This document shows, one piece after another, positions 34,907 to 43,827 of a DNA stretch of 64,000 bases (positions are counted from its first letter, which is position 1; every line of letters begins with the position of its first letter). The stretch lies in contig NZ_QGMY01000006.1 in the NCBI RefSeq assembly GCF_003173355.1, positions 310,001-374,000 on the forward strand. Reading direction: 5' to 3'. Below the pieces are notes generated by a model. The model had not been told where the DNA came from and searched no databases. It worked only from the letters and a program-made list of their open reading frames with translations. Origin of the DNA: Methanospirillum lacunae. Lineage in GTDB: Archaea > Halobacteriota > Methanomicrobia > Methanomicrobiales > Methanospirillaceae. The translations under genes were made by a program, and so were the position numbers.

Positions 34907-36865
34907 ATGGACACCGCTAATAGGCGTGAACTTAAAAATCTTCTCAGGCGGGGGGAGGATGCTCTTCTTCGACATGACTACGAGCGGGCGTCAACATATT
35001 TCAGGCGGGCATACACCACAGATCCGGGAAATATTACAGCCATTACAAACCTGGGATATGTATATGCAAGAATGGGCCGATTCTCCCACGCACAGAAGTG
35101 TTTTATCACAGCATTGGATATTGATCCCGACAACCAGGTAGCAAGAAAGAACTTAAGCCTCCTGATGAGTCCGGAGAAAGAGAGACGACCGCCATCTTCA
35201 CCACAGGTGCGGGGACGGCCGGCAGAGGAGATTTTTCTCAGGTACCTCGAGTGGGGAAACCTGCAGATGAAACAAGGTAACTATTACGCTGCAATCCAGT
35301 ATTTTAAACAAGCGAGTAGAATTCATCCTGATTTTATCGAACCACATCTGAAGATCGGACTTAGTTATGAAGAACTTCAGGAATGGGCAGCTGCTGCAGG
35401 AGCTTTTACTGATGCCCTGGATATTTTTCCAAAAGACCCCATCGCACTTGAGCACTTAGATAAATGTAGGGGAATGAATAATGATGATTCTCAAAGAAAT
35501 TCAGAGAATGAAGCATCAATAGAATCATCTACCAAGGCAATGGATGAAGTCAGGCAGAAATCTGAAGAATATAATCAGCCACCAGATTTATTACAGAAGA
35601 TGGAGATGCCAACTACTTCTGACAAAACTCCATCCAAAACTGAAGATCTGGCACCGGAAAAACCTAAATCAGAAGATGATGTAATCCGGGCAATTCTTAA
35701 TCAGTACAGTGATCTTATTAGTTCGGGAAAATCTTCAGACAAAGGGCAAAAAGACCAAACCGGCGAACATATACCTGAAGAGGAAAAACCTGGAACATCA
35801 GAACCACCGGTTACGCCAGTTGTATCAAAAAAACAGCCACCGGTCAGTAGTGATGACATGGTCAGCAGTATATTGATGCAGTACCAGGATGATATTGCTG
35901 ATGAGAGTCAGTCTACATCCCCCGCTTCTGAACCTGAGTCTTCAGACAAAGGGCAAAAAAATCAGACTGGCGAACATATACCTGAAGAGGAAAAACCTGA
36001 AACGTCAGAACCACCGGTTACGCCAGTTGTGTCAAAAAAACAGCCACCGGTCAGTAGCGATGACATGGTCAGCAGTATATTGATGCAGTACCAGGATGAT
36101 ATTGCTGATGAGAGTCAGCCTACACCCCCTGCTTCTGAAACTGCGTCTTCAGAGAAGGATCAGGTACCATATACCGGCGATGCACCTTTGAGTGGAGAGA
36201 AGATGGACATAAATCAGGCACAATCCAGTGGAATCAGGGTCGATCTAAATGATAATCAGAAAGATGCTCTGCGTGAACTTGGAAACATCGGAGCATCCCA
36301 TGCAGCAACTACCCTCTCCACGATGCTGAATACCCCTATTATGCTTAATGTTCCAGAGATCAACATCACTGACTTTGAGCATATTAATACTGAAATTGCC
36401 CAGGAAAATTCTGCTATGGCCATATTTACCATGGAAGGGCAGATGGCCAAGGCAGGATATGTAATCCTGCACGTTCCCCGGGAATCAGTTGTGTTGATGA
36501 CTGGTATCATGCTGGGTATGCCTGACGATCCAGGGCGCGAACTCAACGAGATGGACGAGAGTGCTATCACTGAAATCGGAAATATCATGGTGTCAGCATT
36601 TCTGGACGGGACAGCAGAATTACTGGGAATCATTATGCTTCCCTCTCCCCCAAGAACAATATTTGACCTTCCTAAAAAAGTCTTTGACCTGATTATTGCA
36701 GAAAGTAATATTCGATATGATAATGTTGTCTTTTTCAGAACCGAACTAATCTGTGATGAACATGAACTTAATCTCAACATCTTCATGCTTCCAAACCCTC
36801 CGGTTCTTCAGGAGATCGTAAGAATGCTTGAGAAAATTATTGAAGACTCTGCACAAGGAAAATAA
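34907..36865 (+). CDS. TPR - linker - CheC fusion protein
   Basis: A 652-residue soluble protein with three parts. Residues about 5-185 form four TPR units (NITAITNLGYVYARMGRFSH, QGNYYAAIQYFKQASRIHPD and others). Residues 190-430 are a charged, Pro/Ser/Glu-rich linker with a 69-residue tandem repeat. Residues about 440-650 are a CheC-like domain with both phosphatase motifs: ELGNIGASHAATTL and EIGNIMVSAFLDG. CheC dephosphorylates CheY-P and binds CheD. The TPR part suggests docking to another protein. It is convergent with the che operon (37 bases between stops) and has its own promoter with an inverted repeat. Confidence 0.88.
   Translation: MDTANRRELKNLLRRGEDALLRHDYERASTYFRRAYTTDPGNITAITNLGYVYARMGRFSHAQKCFITALDIDPDNQVARKNLSLLMSPEKERRPPSSPQVRGRPAEEIFLRYLEWGNLQMKQGNYYAAIQYFKQASRIHPDFIEPHLKIGLSYEELQEWAAAAGAFTDALDIFPKDPIALEHLDKCRGMNNDDSQRNSENEASIESSTKAMDEVRQKSEEYNQPPDLLQKMEMPTTSDKTPSKTEDLAPEKPKSEDDVIRAILNQYSDLISSGKSSDKGQKDQTGEHIPEEEKPGTSEPPVTPVVSKKQPPVSSDDMVSSILMQYQDDIADESQSTSPASEPESSDKGQKNQTGEHIPEEEKPETSEPPVTPVVSKKQPPVSSDDMVSSILMQYQDDIADESQPTPPASETASSEKDQVPYTGDAPLSGEKMDINQAQSSGIRVDLNDNQKDALRELGNIGASHAATTLSTMLNTPIMLNVPEINITDFEHINTEIAQENSAMAIFTMEGQMAKAGYVILHVPRESVVLMTGIMLGMPDDPGRELNEMDESAITEIGNIMVSAFLDGTAELLGIIMLPSPPRTIFDLPKKVFDLIIAESNIRYDNVVFFRTELICDEHELNLNIFMLPNPPVLQEIVRMLEKIIEDSAQGK
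35732..36145 (+). repeat. Two tandem 207-bp units inside the TPR-CheC gene
   Basis: Unit 1 (35732-35938) and unit 2 (35939-36145) are nearly identical in DNA, differing at scattered positions, with a period of exactly 69 codons. Each begins SSDKGQK and ends with a helix-like segment SSDDMVSSILMQYQDDIAD. A weaker third relative, DDVIRAILNQYSDLISSG, precedes unit 1. This is recent in-frame amplification of a linker plus a short helical, possibly protein-binding, motif. Confidence 0.9.
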
Positions 36866-36902
36866 AATTAAAACTTTTGTTAAGAAGAGAGATTAGGAAG
36901 TA

Positions 36903-37406
36903 TTAAATTTCCCGGGTTGCTCCATCAGCCTGCCGAATAACAAGACGGCCACCCTCTCTTGGAAAATAGGTAATCGTGCGACCTACTGTCCCACCAATAT
37001 CCTCCTTTATAATTGGTATCGAATTTGCTTTGAGAAGATCACGAAGGGCATCTACATTTCGCTCGCCAATGTTAAGATTACCTGAAAAATTCTGAAACAT
37101 CGATGCACCTCCTGCAAGTTTTGCCTTTAAGGAAGAACTTTTGCACCCCTTCCCTGCAAGATTCTGTAGAAGGATAGTAACCGCAGTATCAGCATACTTT
37201 CCCTCACGCTCACCAGGTTTACCACTTGACTTAGGGAGCATAACATGGGCAAGTCCACCAATCTTTTTCTCTTCATCATGAAGGATCAACCCTACGCATG
37301 ACCCAAGACCAATAGAAGTCATCACAGTATTACCTACCGACCACTCACCAATGCCTATGATGACCAGATCTTTCTGATCCCGTGTAAATACCGGCGGCGT
37401 TGTCAT
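36903..37406 (-). CDS. cheD: Chemoreceptor glutamine deamidase CheD
   Basis: A 167-residue Che[13 protein letters not shown] holds the catalytic Cys, [11 protein letters not shown] the His, and AGGASMF and [10 protein letters not shown] are further family blocks. CheD deamidates receptor glutamines and is regulated by CheC binding. It is the last gene of the leftward che operon, 18 bases after cheA. Two CheC domains are available nearby as partners (in CheA and in the TPR fusion). Confidence 0.95.
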   Translation of the reverse strand: MTTPPVFTRDQKDLVIIGIGEWSVGNTVMTSIGLGSCVGLILHDEEKKIGGLAHVMLPKSSGKPGEREGKYADTAVTILLQNLAGKGCKSSSLKAKLAGGASMFQNFSGNLNIGERNVDALRDLLKANSIPIIKEDIGGTVGRTITYFPREGGRLVIRQADGATREI

Positions 37407-37424
37407 GCTACAATCCTAGATGAC

Positions 37425-40400
37425 TTATCCAGAGGTGGAAATCACACTATCCATTCGTGCAAATAACTCATTGAGAAGCCCTTTACTGGGAAGCAGGATT
37501 ATATTTGCACTAATGTTATACTCAGCACACTGAAGTTCAGTCTTGAATAAAACCACTTCGTCCACATTTTCATCAATCTCCTGGGTTGCAATAATTGACT
37601 GAAGTGCTGCATGAGGCATGTCAATAACCATCGATGGAGGTGACGGGATCATGATAATTGAGAGCAGGGTTGCACAAGCATCAAGGAACGAGGAGGTCAT
37701 GATATTACCTATCTCATGCAGGGCACTCTTATCCATATCATCGATTTCCCTGTCAGAGGCACTCTGACCAAGCATGATGCTTGTCAGCCTGATAATTGAT
37801 TCCTTGGGAATATGTATGATAATATAACCGTTCCCAACTAGTTGCCCCTGAATCTGAAATACCACCATCGCTGCTTCGGTGTCATCCAGGTAATAGCGGA
37901 GGTTCTGAAGTTGTACCAGTATAATTTCAGGTACATGAATCGAAATGAGGGTGTTCAGTATAGTTGAGAGTGTGGTAGCTGCATGAGAAGCACCGATATT
38001 GCCTAGTTCACGCAGTTCATCAGCCTGAATATCAGTTATAAGATGCTCTCCATCAGCAATCACATTGTTCTTCATAACCTTCTTCACCCTTTTACCTGAA
38101 TTCTTCTTCGCAGATTTCTGACCAGAACCTTCCCGGAGTATCGCTTTTACATCAAGAACAGGTACAACTTCCCCGTCTCCGGGAATAGTAACCCCGCTCA
38201 CACCATCGCAGGTACCTACAAATTTCGAGAGGGGCTTAATGACAACTTCCTGCTGTCCCTCTATCAGATCAGCGATGACGGCTCCCTTCCGGTTCTGGTT
38301 CTGCAGAACCACGATGACTTCTTCGCTCTTTGACCTGCCAAACATATCATCAAGCCTGTAAAGAACGATGATCTCATCGCGCATCAGTATGCCTTCTCCA
38401 TGACCAATGTTCTGGATAGGGAAGGCAGCAAGACTTGCCACTTCTGCCACATTAGTGATGGGGATCGCACACCTGCGGTTGTTGATCCTGATCATCATCA
38501 CCATGACGATTGCCATAGTCGGTGGAAGGACAAGTTCAAACCGACTTCCCTGGCCAAATACCGACTCCAGTTTGATTGTCCCCTGGAGAGAGGCAATGGT
38601 TGTTCTGACTACATCTAGTCCGACTCCCCTGCCACTGATATCAGTGATCTTATCAGCTGTAGAGAAACCAGGAAGGAAGAGGAGATCGTTGATCTCCGAT
38701 TCAGACATGGCTGCGAGTGCCTCTTCAGTGGCTAAACCACGCTCAAGTGCTTTCTTTTTAATCTTTTCCTGGTTGATACCCGCACCATCATCCTCAATGA
38801 CGATGACCACGTTATCCTTATCACGGGAGGCAGAGAGTTTCAGAGTCCCTTTAGGATTTTTCCCATTTCGAATACGAACATCAGGAGGCTCTATCCCATG
38901 ATCGAGCCCATTTCTGATAAGGTGAAGGAGGGGATCATTGAGACCATCCATTACGCTGCGGTCAAGTTCAGTTTCACCACCTTCGACGATGAAATCAACC
39001 TCTTTCCCCTCCTTGGTAGCAATATCACGAACGGTTCGTGGAAACCTGTTGAAAATATGGTTGAGTGGAATCATCCTGATGTCCATCATCATAACCTGAA
39101 GGTCAGCCACCGACCTCCCGACCATGTTGAGAGTCTCATCCAGTTCCTTTATCTTGTATTCCTGGGCTATCTGTTCAAGTCTGCCACGGTTGATCACCAG
39201 ATCCTCAACCAGGTTCATCATGTGATCGAGACGATCAATATCAACCCTGATATTCTTGACTTCACGCTTCTTCTCAACCTTTTCTCCTGCAGAAATACGT
39301 GAAGGAGCAAGGGTTCCATTCTGGTGCTCCTCAATTCCTGATCCAGAAAGAATGGGATCTGATACATCCTGTATCAGGGAGACAGAAGAACTTTTGATAT
39401 CAGACCCTTTCAAAAATGATTTGATCCCCTCTTCAGAAAAGTCTGAACTGGTTAATTCAAAATCGAAAATTCCAGAAAAGGTACCGCTATCTTCAATGAC
39501 TTCACGCCTCGGAGAGATATTTGTAAGGGCACCGTGTGACTCAAGATTCTGCAAAAGAAGCATGGCCCTCAGATTTTTTGAGTCTACACTCGGAGAGAGC
39601 TCAACATGTATCGCATACCTGCTTGCATGTTCAAAGTCGGGTACTGGTTCCACACTTTCTTTTTTCTGTGGAGAAACCTCCTCTGACAGTGAAGATGATC
39701 TGATATCTGAAATTGCAAGGATTGTTTCTACTGCCGCTTTTCCTGCATTAGTAACAAAGGTAAGATCAATAATGCCATTAAATGAGGGATCATCTTCAAC
39801 AACAGTTCTTGATGGAGAAATTGCTGATATACTTCCAATACTCTCCAGGTTCTGAAGGATCAACATTGAGCGCAGGTTTATACTGTCCACTTCAGATGAG
39901 AGTTCAATATGAAGTTTGTACTCCGCGTTTCCTGCCTGATCATATGATTCGTATGCCGGATTTTCATACATATCCCCGGCAGGTTCAACTTCAGTTCCAG
40001 AATCAGGTATTACTGGTTCCTTCTTCTCCACTGTTGAAGGAGATGACCCGGACAACCATGCTTTTAACGCAGAGACACGCGCATCCCGATGCTCTAAAAG
40101 CCCCTCCCCACCAGCTTCGATGTCATCGATCATTGACTCGATATCATCAACACCAGCAAGCAGATCATCCATGAGAGCCTGACTCACATGCAGATTGCCA
40201 CTACGGATCTGGGAGAATACATCTTCAAGTGCATGACAGATCTCCTCCATGTGCATAAATCCCATAGAAGCAGACATACCCTTGAGTGAGTGCGCAGACC
40301 GGAAGATCTCATCAATGGCGTGAGAGTCGGTCCCCTGTTCAAGAATCAGGAGATTACTAACAATACTTTCATGATTCTCCCGCGATTCAGCAACATACAG

Positions 40401-40427
40401 ACTCCGGTATGCATCAAGATCTGACAT
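37425..40427 (-). CDS. cheA: CheA histidine kinase with duplicated N-terminal regulatory domain and C-terminal CheC domain
   Basis: A 1000-residue fusion. Residues 1-110 are an HPt domain (phospho-His 46 in FRSAHSLKGMSA). Residues about 171-248 and 272-349 are two similar copies of a ferredoxin-like, P2-type domain (ELSSEVDSINLRSMLILQNLE against ELSPSVDSKNLRAMLLLQNLE). Residues 390-460 dimerise; 460-635 are the ATPase (HLIRNGLDHG, EDDGAGIN, GRGVGLDVV); 640-767 are CheW-like. After a lysine-rich linker, residues 803-1000 are a CheC phosphatase (ELGNIGASHAATTL, EIGNIMTSSFLDA). Kinase and CheY-P phosphatase thus share one chain. It starts 4 bases after cheB. Confidence 0.95.
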   Translation of the reverse strand: MSDLDAYRSLYVAESRENHESIVSNLLILEQGTDSHAIDEIFRSAHSLKGMSASMGFMHMEEICHALEDVFSQIRSGNLHVSQALMDDLLAGVDDIESMIDDIEAGGEGLLEHRDARVSALKAWLSGSSPSTVEKKEPVIPDSGTEVEPAGDMYENPAYESYDQAGNAEYKLHIELSSEVDSINLRSMLILQNLESIGSISAISPSRTVVEDDPSFNGIIDLTFVTNAGKAAVETILAISDIRSSSLSEEVSPQKKESVEPVPDFEHASRYAIHVELSPSVDSKNLRAMLLLQNLESHGALTNISPRREVIEDSGTFSGIFDFELTSSDFSEEGIKSFLKGSDIKSSSVSLIQDVSDPILSGSGIEEHQNGTLAPSRISAGEKVEKKREVKNIRVDIDRLDHMMNLVEDLVINRGRLEQIAQEYKIKELDETLNMVGRSVADLQVMMMDIRMIPLNHIFNRFPRTVRDIATKEGKEVDFIVEGGETELDRSVMDGLNDPLLHLIRNGLDHGIEPPDVRIRNGKNPKGTLKLSASRDKDNVVIVIEDDGAGINQEKIKKKALERGLATEEALAAMSESEINDLLFLPGFSTADKITDISGRGVGLDVVRTTIASLQGTIKLESVFGQGSRFELVLPPTMAIVMVMMIRINNRRCAIPITNVAEVASLAAFPIQNIGHGEGILMRDEIIVLYRLDDMFGRSKSEEVIVVLQNQNRKGAVIADLIEGQQEVVIKPLSKFVGTCDGVSGVTIPGDGEVVPVLDVKAILREGSGQKSAKKNSGKRVKKVMKNNVIADGEHLITDIQADELRELGNIGASHAATTLSTILNTLISIHVPEIILVQLQNLRYYLDDTEAAMVVFQIQGQLVGNGYIIIHIPKESIIRLTSIMLGQSASDREIDDMDKSALHEIGNIMTSSFLDACATLLSIIMIPSPPSMVIDMPHAALQSIIATQEIDENVDEVVLFKTELQCAEYNISANIILLPSKGLLNELFARMDSVISTSG

Positions 40428-40430
40428 TCA

Positions 40431-41459
40431 TCACCCTGAGATGCTTTTAACAAAATCTTCGATCTTTCCGGGAATGTTTTTCAGAGGTAGAACATGATCA
40501 ACAGCCTCACGCTGAAGTGCAGACCTTGCCATTCCATATACCAGACAATCCTCTTGTCTGCATACAATGGTTACTCCTCCTGCTTTCTTGATGGCTTCAG
40601 TCCCTTCTCCACCATCATTACCCATCCCAGATAAGATTGCAGAGACACTCCGCCCGCCAAATACCTGTGCAGCAGAAACAAAGGTCTTGTCAACTGCCGG
40701 TTTCACGTTATGAACAGGAGGTGAATCAGCATGAACGATCTTTCCTCCCTGTATCCCACCCTTATCAAGGTATGAAGAGACAATTGTATGATATCCGGCT
40801 TTAGAGATGAAGACCATACCACGTTTGAGAATATCACCATTTTCTGTCTCTTTTATACGAAGCGGGGATATTCTATCAAGCCTGGCTGCCAGTGCTGCAG
40901 TAAATCCGCCCTTTGGCATATGCTGAGTAATAATAACCGCAGCATTTAGGTCTGCAGGCAGGTTGGAGACAACCACATCAAGCATTGGAGGCCCTCCTGC
41001 TGAAGACCCAATAAGAACGATATTTTTTGCTATCTCATCTCTCGATGCTGGTTTTGATGTTACATAGGCGATGGTGCAGATGTTTTTAATTTTTGATTTC
41101 AGTTCAGCGCCAATCTCCCGGATATTTTTAATTCCCCGGGGTTTTAGCATGAAATCATCAGCACCTAGAGACATCGCCTTCTTGGTCATTTCAGCACCTT
41201 CAGAGGTGAGAGAACTCAACATGAGAGTGCGGGGAAATGGTGAAAATTCACGTTTTCTCTCCAGCACACCGATCCCATCAAGCTTGGGCATCTCAATATC
41301 AAGCGTGATGAGATCTGGTTTTAACTCACGAATCTTCTCAAGGGCCTCTATACCATCTGAAGCAACCCCGACGACCTGAATTTCAGTGTCGTCAGCCAGC
41401 ATATCCTGTACCACTGTTCTGATGAAGAGAGAGTCGTCGATGATGAGAACCCGAATCAT
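40431..41459 (-). CDS. cheB: Chemotaxis methylesterase CheB
   Basis: A 342-residue response-regulator methylesterase. The receiver domain begins MIRVLIIDDSLFIRTVVQDM with phospho-Asp in LITLDIEMPKLDG; the esterase has IGSSAGGPPML (Ser), ITQHMPKGFTAAL-like ITQHMPKGG (His) and LSGMGNDGGEG (Asp). It demethylates and deamidates receptors when phosphorylated by CheA. ATG 41459 lies one base after the cheY stop; the frame is open to 41495 but that would overlap cheY. Confidence 0.96.
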   Translation of the reverse strand: MIRVLIIDDSLFIRTVVQDMLADDTEIQVVGVASDGIEALEKIRELKPDLITLDIEMPKLDGIGVLERKREFSPFPRTLMLSSLTSEGAEMTKKAMSLGADDFMLKPRGIKNIREIGAELKSKIKNICTIAYVTSKPASRDEIAKNIVLIGSSAGGPPMLDVVVSNLPADLNAAVIITQHMPKGGFTAALAARLDRISPLRIKETENGDILKRGMVFISKAGYHTIVSSYLDKGGIQGGKIVHADSPPVHNVKPAVDKTFVSAAQVFGGRSVSAILSGMGNDGGEGTEAIKKAGGVTIVCRQEDCLVYGMARSALQREAVDHVLPLKNIPGKIEDFVKSISG

Positions 41460-41460
41460 A

Positions 41461-41826
41461 TTAGGATGCACCAAGAACGTTGGCGATCTCCTCAAGGACT
41501 TTGGGAGCCTGGAATGGCTTTACAATGTATCCTCTGGCGCCACTTTTGATCGCCAGTTTTACCATCTGTTCCTGACCAACTGCCGTACACATAATGACTT
41601 TGGCGTTGGTATCGAGAGTCTTGATTGCTTTCAAGGCCTCAATTCCATTCATTTTTGGCATGACTACATCCATGGTAACGAGATCTGGTTTAAGATCCCG
41701 GTACTTGTTCACACCAATATCTCCATCCTCTGCCTCTCCCACAATCTCGTGTCCACCGGCAGAGAGGATATTCTTTAATAATGTCCGCATAAAGAGGGTA
41801 TCATCGACAATGAGGATTCTTCCCAT
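41461..41826 (-). CDS. cheY: Chemotaxis response regulator CheY
   Basis: A 121-residue single receiver domain. The acidic pocket is Asp8-Asp9, phospho-acceptor Asp53 (VTMDVVMPKMNG), Thr81 and Lys103 (YIVKPF). In archaea CheY-P passes the signal to the archaellum through CheF. It lies between cheF (68 bases upstream) and cheB (1 base), in the expected operon order. Confidence 0.96.
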   Translation of the reverse strand: MGRILIVDDTLFMRTLLKNILSAGGHEIVGEAEDGDIGVNKYRDLKPDLVTMDVVMPKMNGIEALKAIKTLDTNAKVIMCTAVGQEQMVKLAIKSGARGYIVKPFQAPKVLEEIANVLGAS

Positions 41827-41894
41827 AGGTGAACGCTTCCTCCTATGATTAAGAAGCTGCGTACTGGTAAAAGTATTTTGTATTGAGACCAGAC

Positions 41895-42716
41895 TTATGC
41901 TGGTGGTTTCAATGCATCAGTTATGTATCTGACACCTTTTGGGGTGAGTTGAACTTCTTTACGGATCATCACCACATCAACAAGTTTCAGCTTCAGAAGA
42001 GTATCGTAGATTACATCCAGTTCTTTGGCAGAAAGACTCAACATATTTTCAATGGATTTTGTGTCCATCCCACTATAGATAAGCATAGCAACCTGGGCAG
42101 TCTGGGCATCAAGTTGATCCAGTTCTGAACCCTTCATGTCCATATCTTTGGTTGCATCACGAAGGAAATTATACAGCACCTGAAGTGTTGATAGTGGGCA
42201 AAGAACAAATGAAGTCACCACCTCACTGTTTTCGAGGTGATCAACCTTTACGACATCAAGTTTCTTATGCTGCAGTTCCCGCTTGGTCAACTCAAGGCTT
42301 GCGACCTCTTTAAGAGGAACACAGATCATCTTCTCCTGGCTCACAAACCAGATTCCAGTCTTGAGAACTGCAATAGCTCCTTTTTCCCACTTTGCATTCG
42401 TGACCAGAACCCCACCTCTGATTGCGGGCGACATAAAGTGTGCCATCAGTCGGTAAGCATTGCAGGCCATAATGATCTTTTTATTCAGAACCTGCAGAAC
42501 TTTCTCGACCGAGGCGATCTTGTATGTTTTTTCAGATTTATCTGCACCTGTTACTATCAGGATGTCTACCTGACCACGTAATTGGAGATCAACGATACTC
42601 CGGAAGGAGATCTCAAGATTATAAGGATCCTTGAGGATTAGACTATCCTTGGCTATCTCGATCTTTGATGTAACCCAGGAACCCCCTTTCTCCAATTTTA
42701 CCGGAACTTCTGCCAT
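41895..42716 (-). CDS. cheF: Archaeal taxis adaptor CheF
   Basis: A 273-residue protein of the archaeal CheF (DUF439) family: N-terminal PH-like region (KDPYNLEISFRSIVDLQLRG), a basic middle part, and a C-terminal winged-helix-like end (LSAKELDVIYDTLLKLKLVD, KEVQLTPKGVRYI). CheF links CheY-P to the archaellum motor and is specific to motile archaea. It starts 32 bases after the acidic membrane protein gene and leads the che half of the cluster. Confidence 0.9.
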   Translation of the reverse strand: MAEVPVKLEKGGSWVTSKIEIAKDSLILKDPYNLEISFRSIVDLQLRGQVDILIVTGADKSEKTYKIASVEKVLQVLNKKIIMACNAYRLMAHFMSPAIRGGVLVTNAKWEKGAIAVLKTGIWFVSQEKMICVPLKEVASLELTKRELQHKKLDVVKVDHLENSEVVTSFVLCPLSTLQVLYNFLRDATKDMDMKGSELDQLDAQTAQVAMLIYSGMDTKSIENMLSLSAKELDVIYDTLLKLKLVDVVMIRKEVQLTPKGVRYITDALKPPA

Positions 42717-42748
42717 TGAACCCTTGTACTGAAATATCTATGCCGCTA

Positions 42749-43825
42749 TTATTTGTTCTTTGCTTTTTTAGTAATGATTTTCATGATATCTTCAAGTTCT
42801 TCTGCCAGTTCTTCGGCAGTAACATGGACATCCTTGAGATCTCTGAGGAGAACATCATCATCACGTTTCTTTAGATCACTAATATCTGCCTTGAGCGACG
42901 CAATTAGATCGTCATCACCCAGACCACCTTTACCCTGGGAGAGTTCAAACTGCTCCTCGCCACCTCCCGAGTCATCATCTCCCCCATACATATAAGGAGT
43001 CTCTTCAGACGAACTGTAAGAGGCGAGGTCACTCCCACTGATCGAATCGCCACCCTCCATGGTTGAAATGATCTCACCACCAGAGTCTGATCCGATCTCA
43101 ATAGTGCTCGAGTATATCTCATCAACCTCATCAGATGGTTCATCAGTATCAATCACCACATCCTCTTCTTCGTCACTCGTGGTGATATCCATCCTTCGAA
43201 CCTGTTCTTCAGAGGGGAGTTCCTGCATAACATCAGTATCGCCATAGGGAGTACGTACTGAATCAAATTCAGGGTTTACTGATTCCAGTTCTGCATCGAT
43301 ATCAAGACTATCATCAAGATCAAGACCATCAAGGAGATCATCTCCCAGATTATCATCATCTTTCTGAGATATGCCCGAAGATGACTCCCCGGAGTCAGAA
43401 GAATCTCCTGCTTCTTTTACAGAATCATCCTTTTTTACCTTTTTGGTAGGTTTTTCTTTCTTTTCAGTTTTTCCTCCGGTTTTTGGTAGAGAAAGATTTA
43501 CAGAAGGAAGTGACGGCATCTTTGGGAGTTTCTGAAGCAACCCTGATATGAGACCACCACCGGAACCTTTTGATGCTGTATTCTTCTCCACCTTCGATTT
43601 TGGCTTCTTTGGTTTTGGTTTTCGGTTTTTTAGTTTTATCCGTAGTTCCTTGATCAGTTCAGAGAGAATGAGCATACCGGTTGCAACCATCAGACCTAAT
43701 GCAAGCCCAATTACAACCATCATCAGGTATAGAACCGGGATATCAAATATCAGGAGAATTGAACCGCCAAGCACTATCGTAATAAAGATGAGGAGACGGC
43801 GGGTCGAATCGGTTAGTTGCATCAT
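42749..43825 (-). CDS. Acidic two-helix membrane protein between arlJ and cheF
   Basis: A 358-residue protein. Two membrane helices (about 10-28 and 32-55) are followed by a very basic segment (KNRKPKPKKPKSK), a Lys/Pro/Gly linker and some 200 highly acidic residues rich in D, E and S. The C-terminus DLKDVHVTAEELAEELEDI resembles the short conserved tail of some ArlC/D/E-type proteins. Position and C-terminus suggest an archaellum motor-complex accessory, perhaps the membrane-bound scaffold role that ArlX or ArlC/D/E has elsewhere; this is inference. It begins 2 bases before the arlJ stop region ends. Confidence 0.65.
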   Translation of the reverse strand: MMQLTDSTRRLLIFITIVLGGSILLIFDIPVLYLMMVVIGLALGLMVATGMLILSELIKELRIKLKNRKPKPKKPKSKVEKNTASKGSGGGLISGLLQKLPKMPSLPSVNLSLPKTGGKTEKKEKPTKKVKKDDSVKEAGDSSDSGESSSGISQKDDDNLGDDLLDGLDLDDSLDIDAELESVNPEFDSVRTPYGDTDVMQELPSEEQVRRMDITTSDEEEDVVIDTDEPSDEVDEIYSSTIEIGSDSGGEIISTMEGGDSISGSDLASYSSSEETPYMYGGDDDSGGGEEQFELSQGKGGLGDDDLIASLKADISDLKKRDDDVLLRDLKDVHVTAEELAEELEDIMKIITKKAKNK

Positions 43826-43827
43826 CT

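Noticed and set aside
39256-39855. 199-codon open frame on the + strand inside cheA
   Set aside because: It is antisense to the conserved linker and duplicated domains of CheA and has no protein-like motif.
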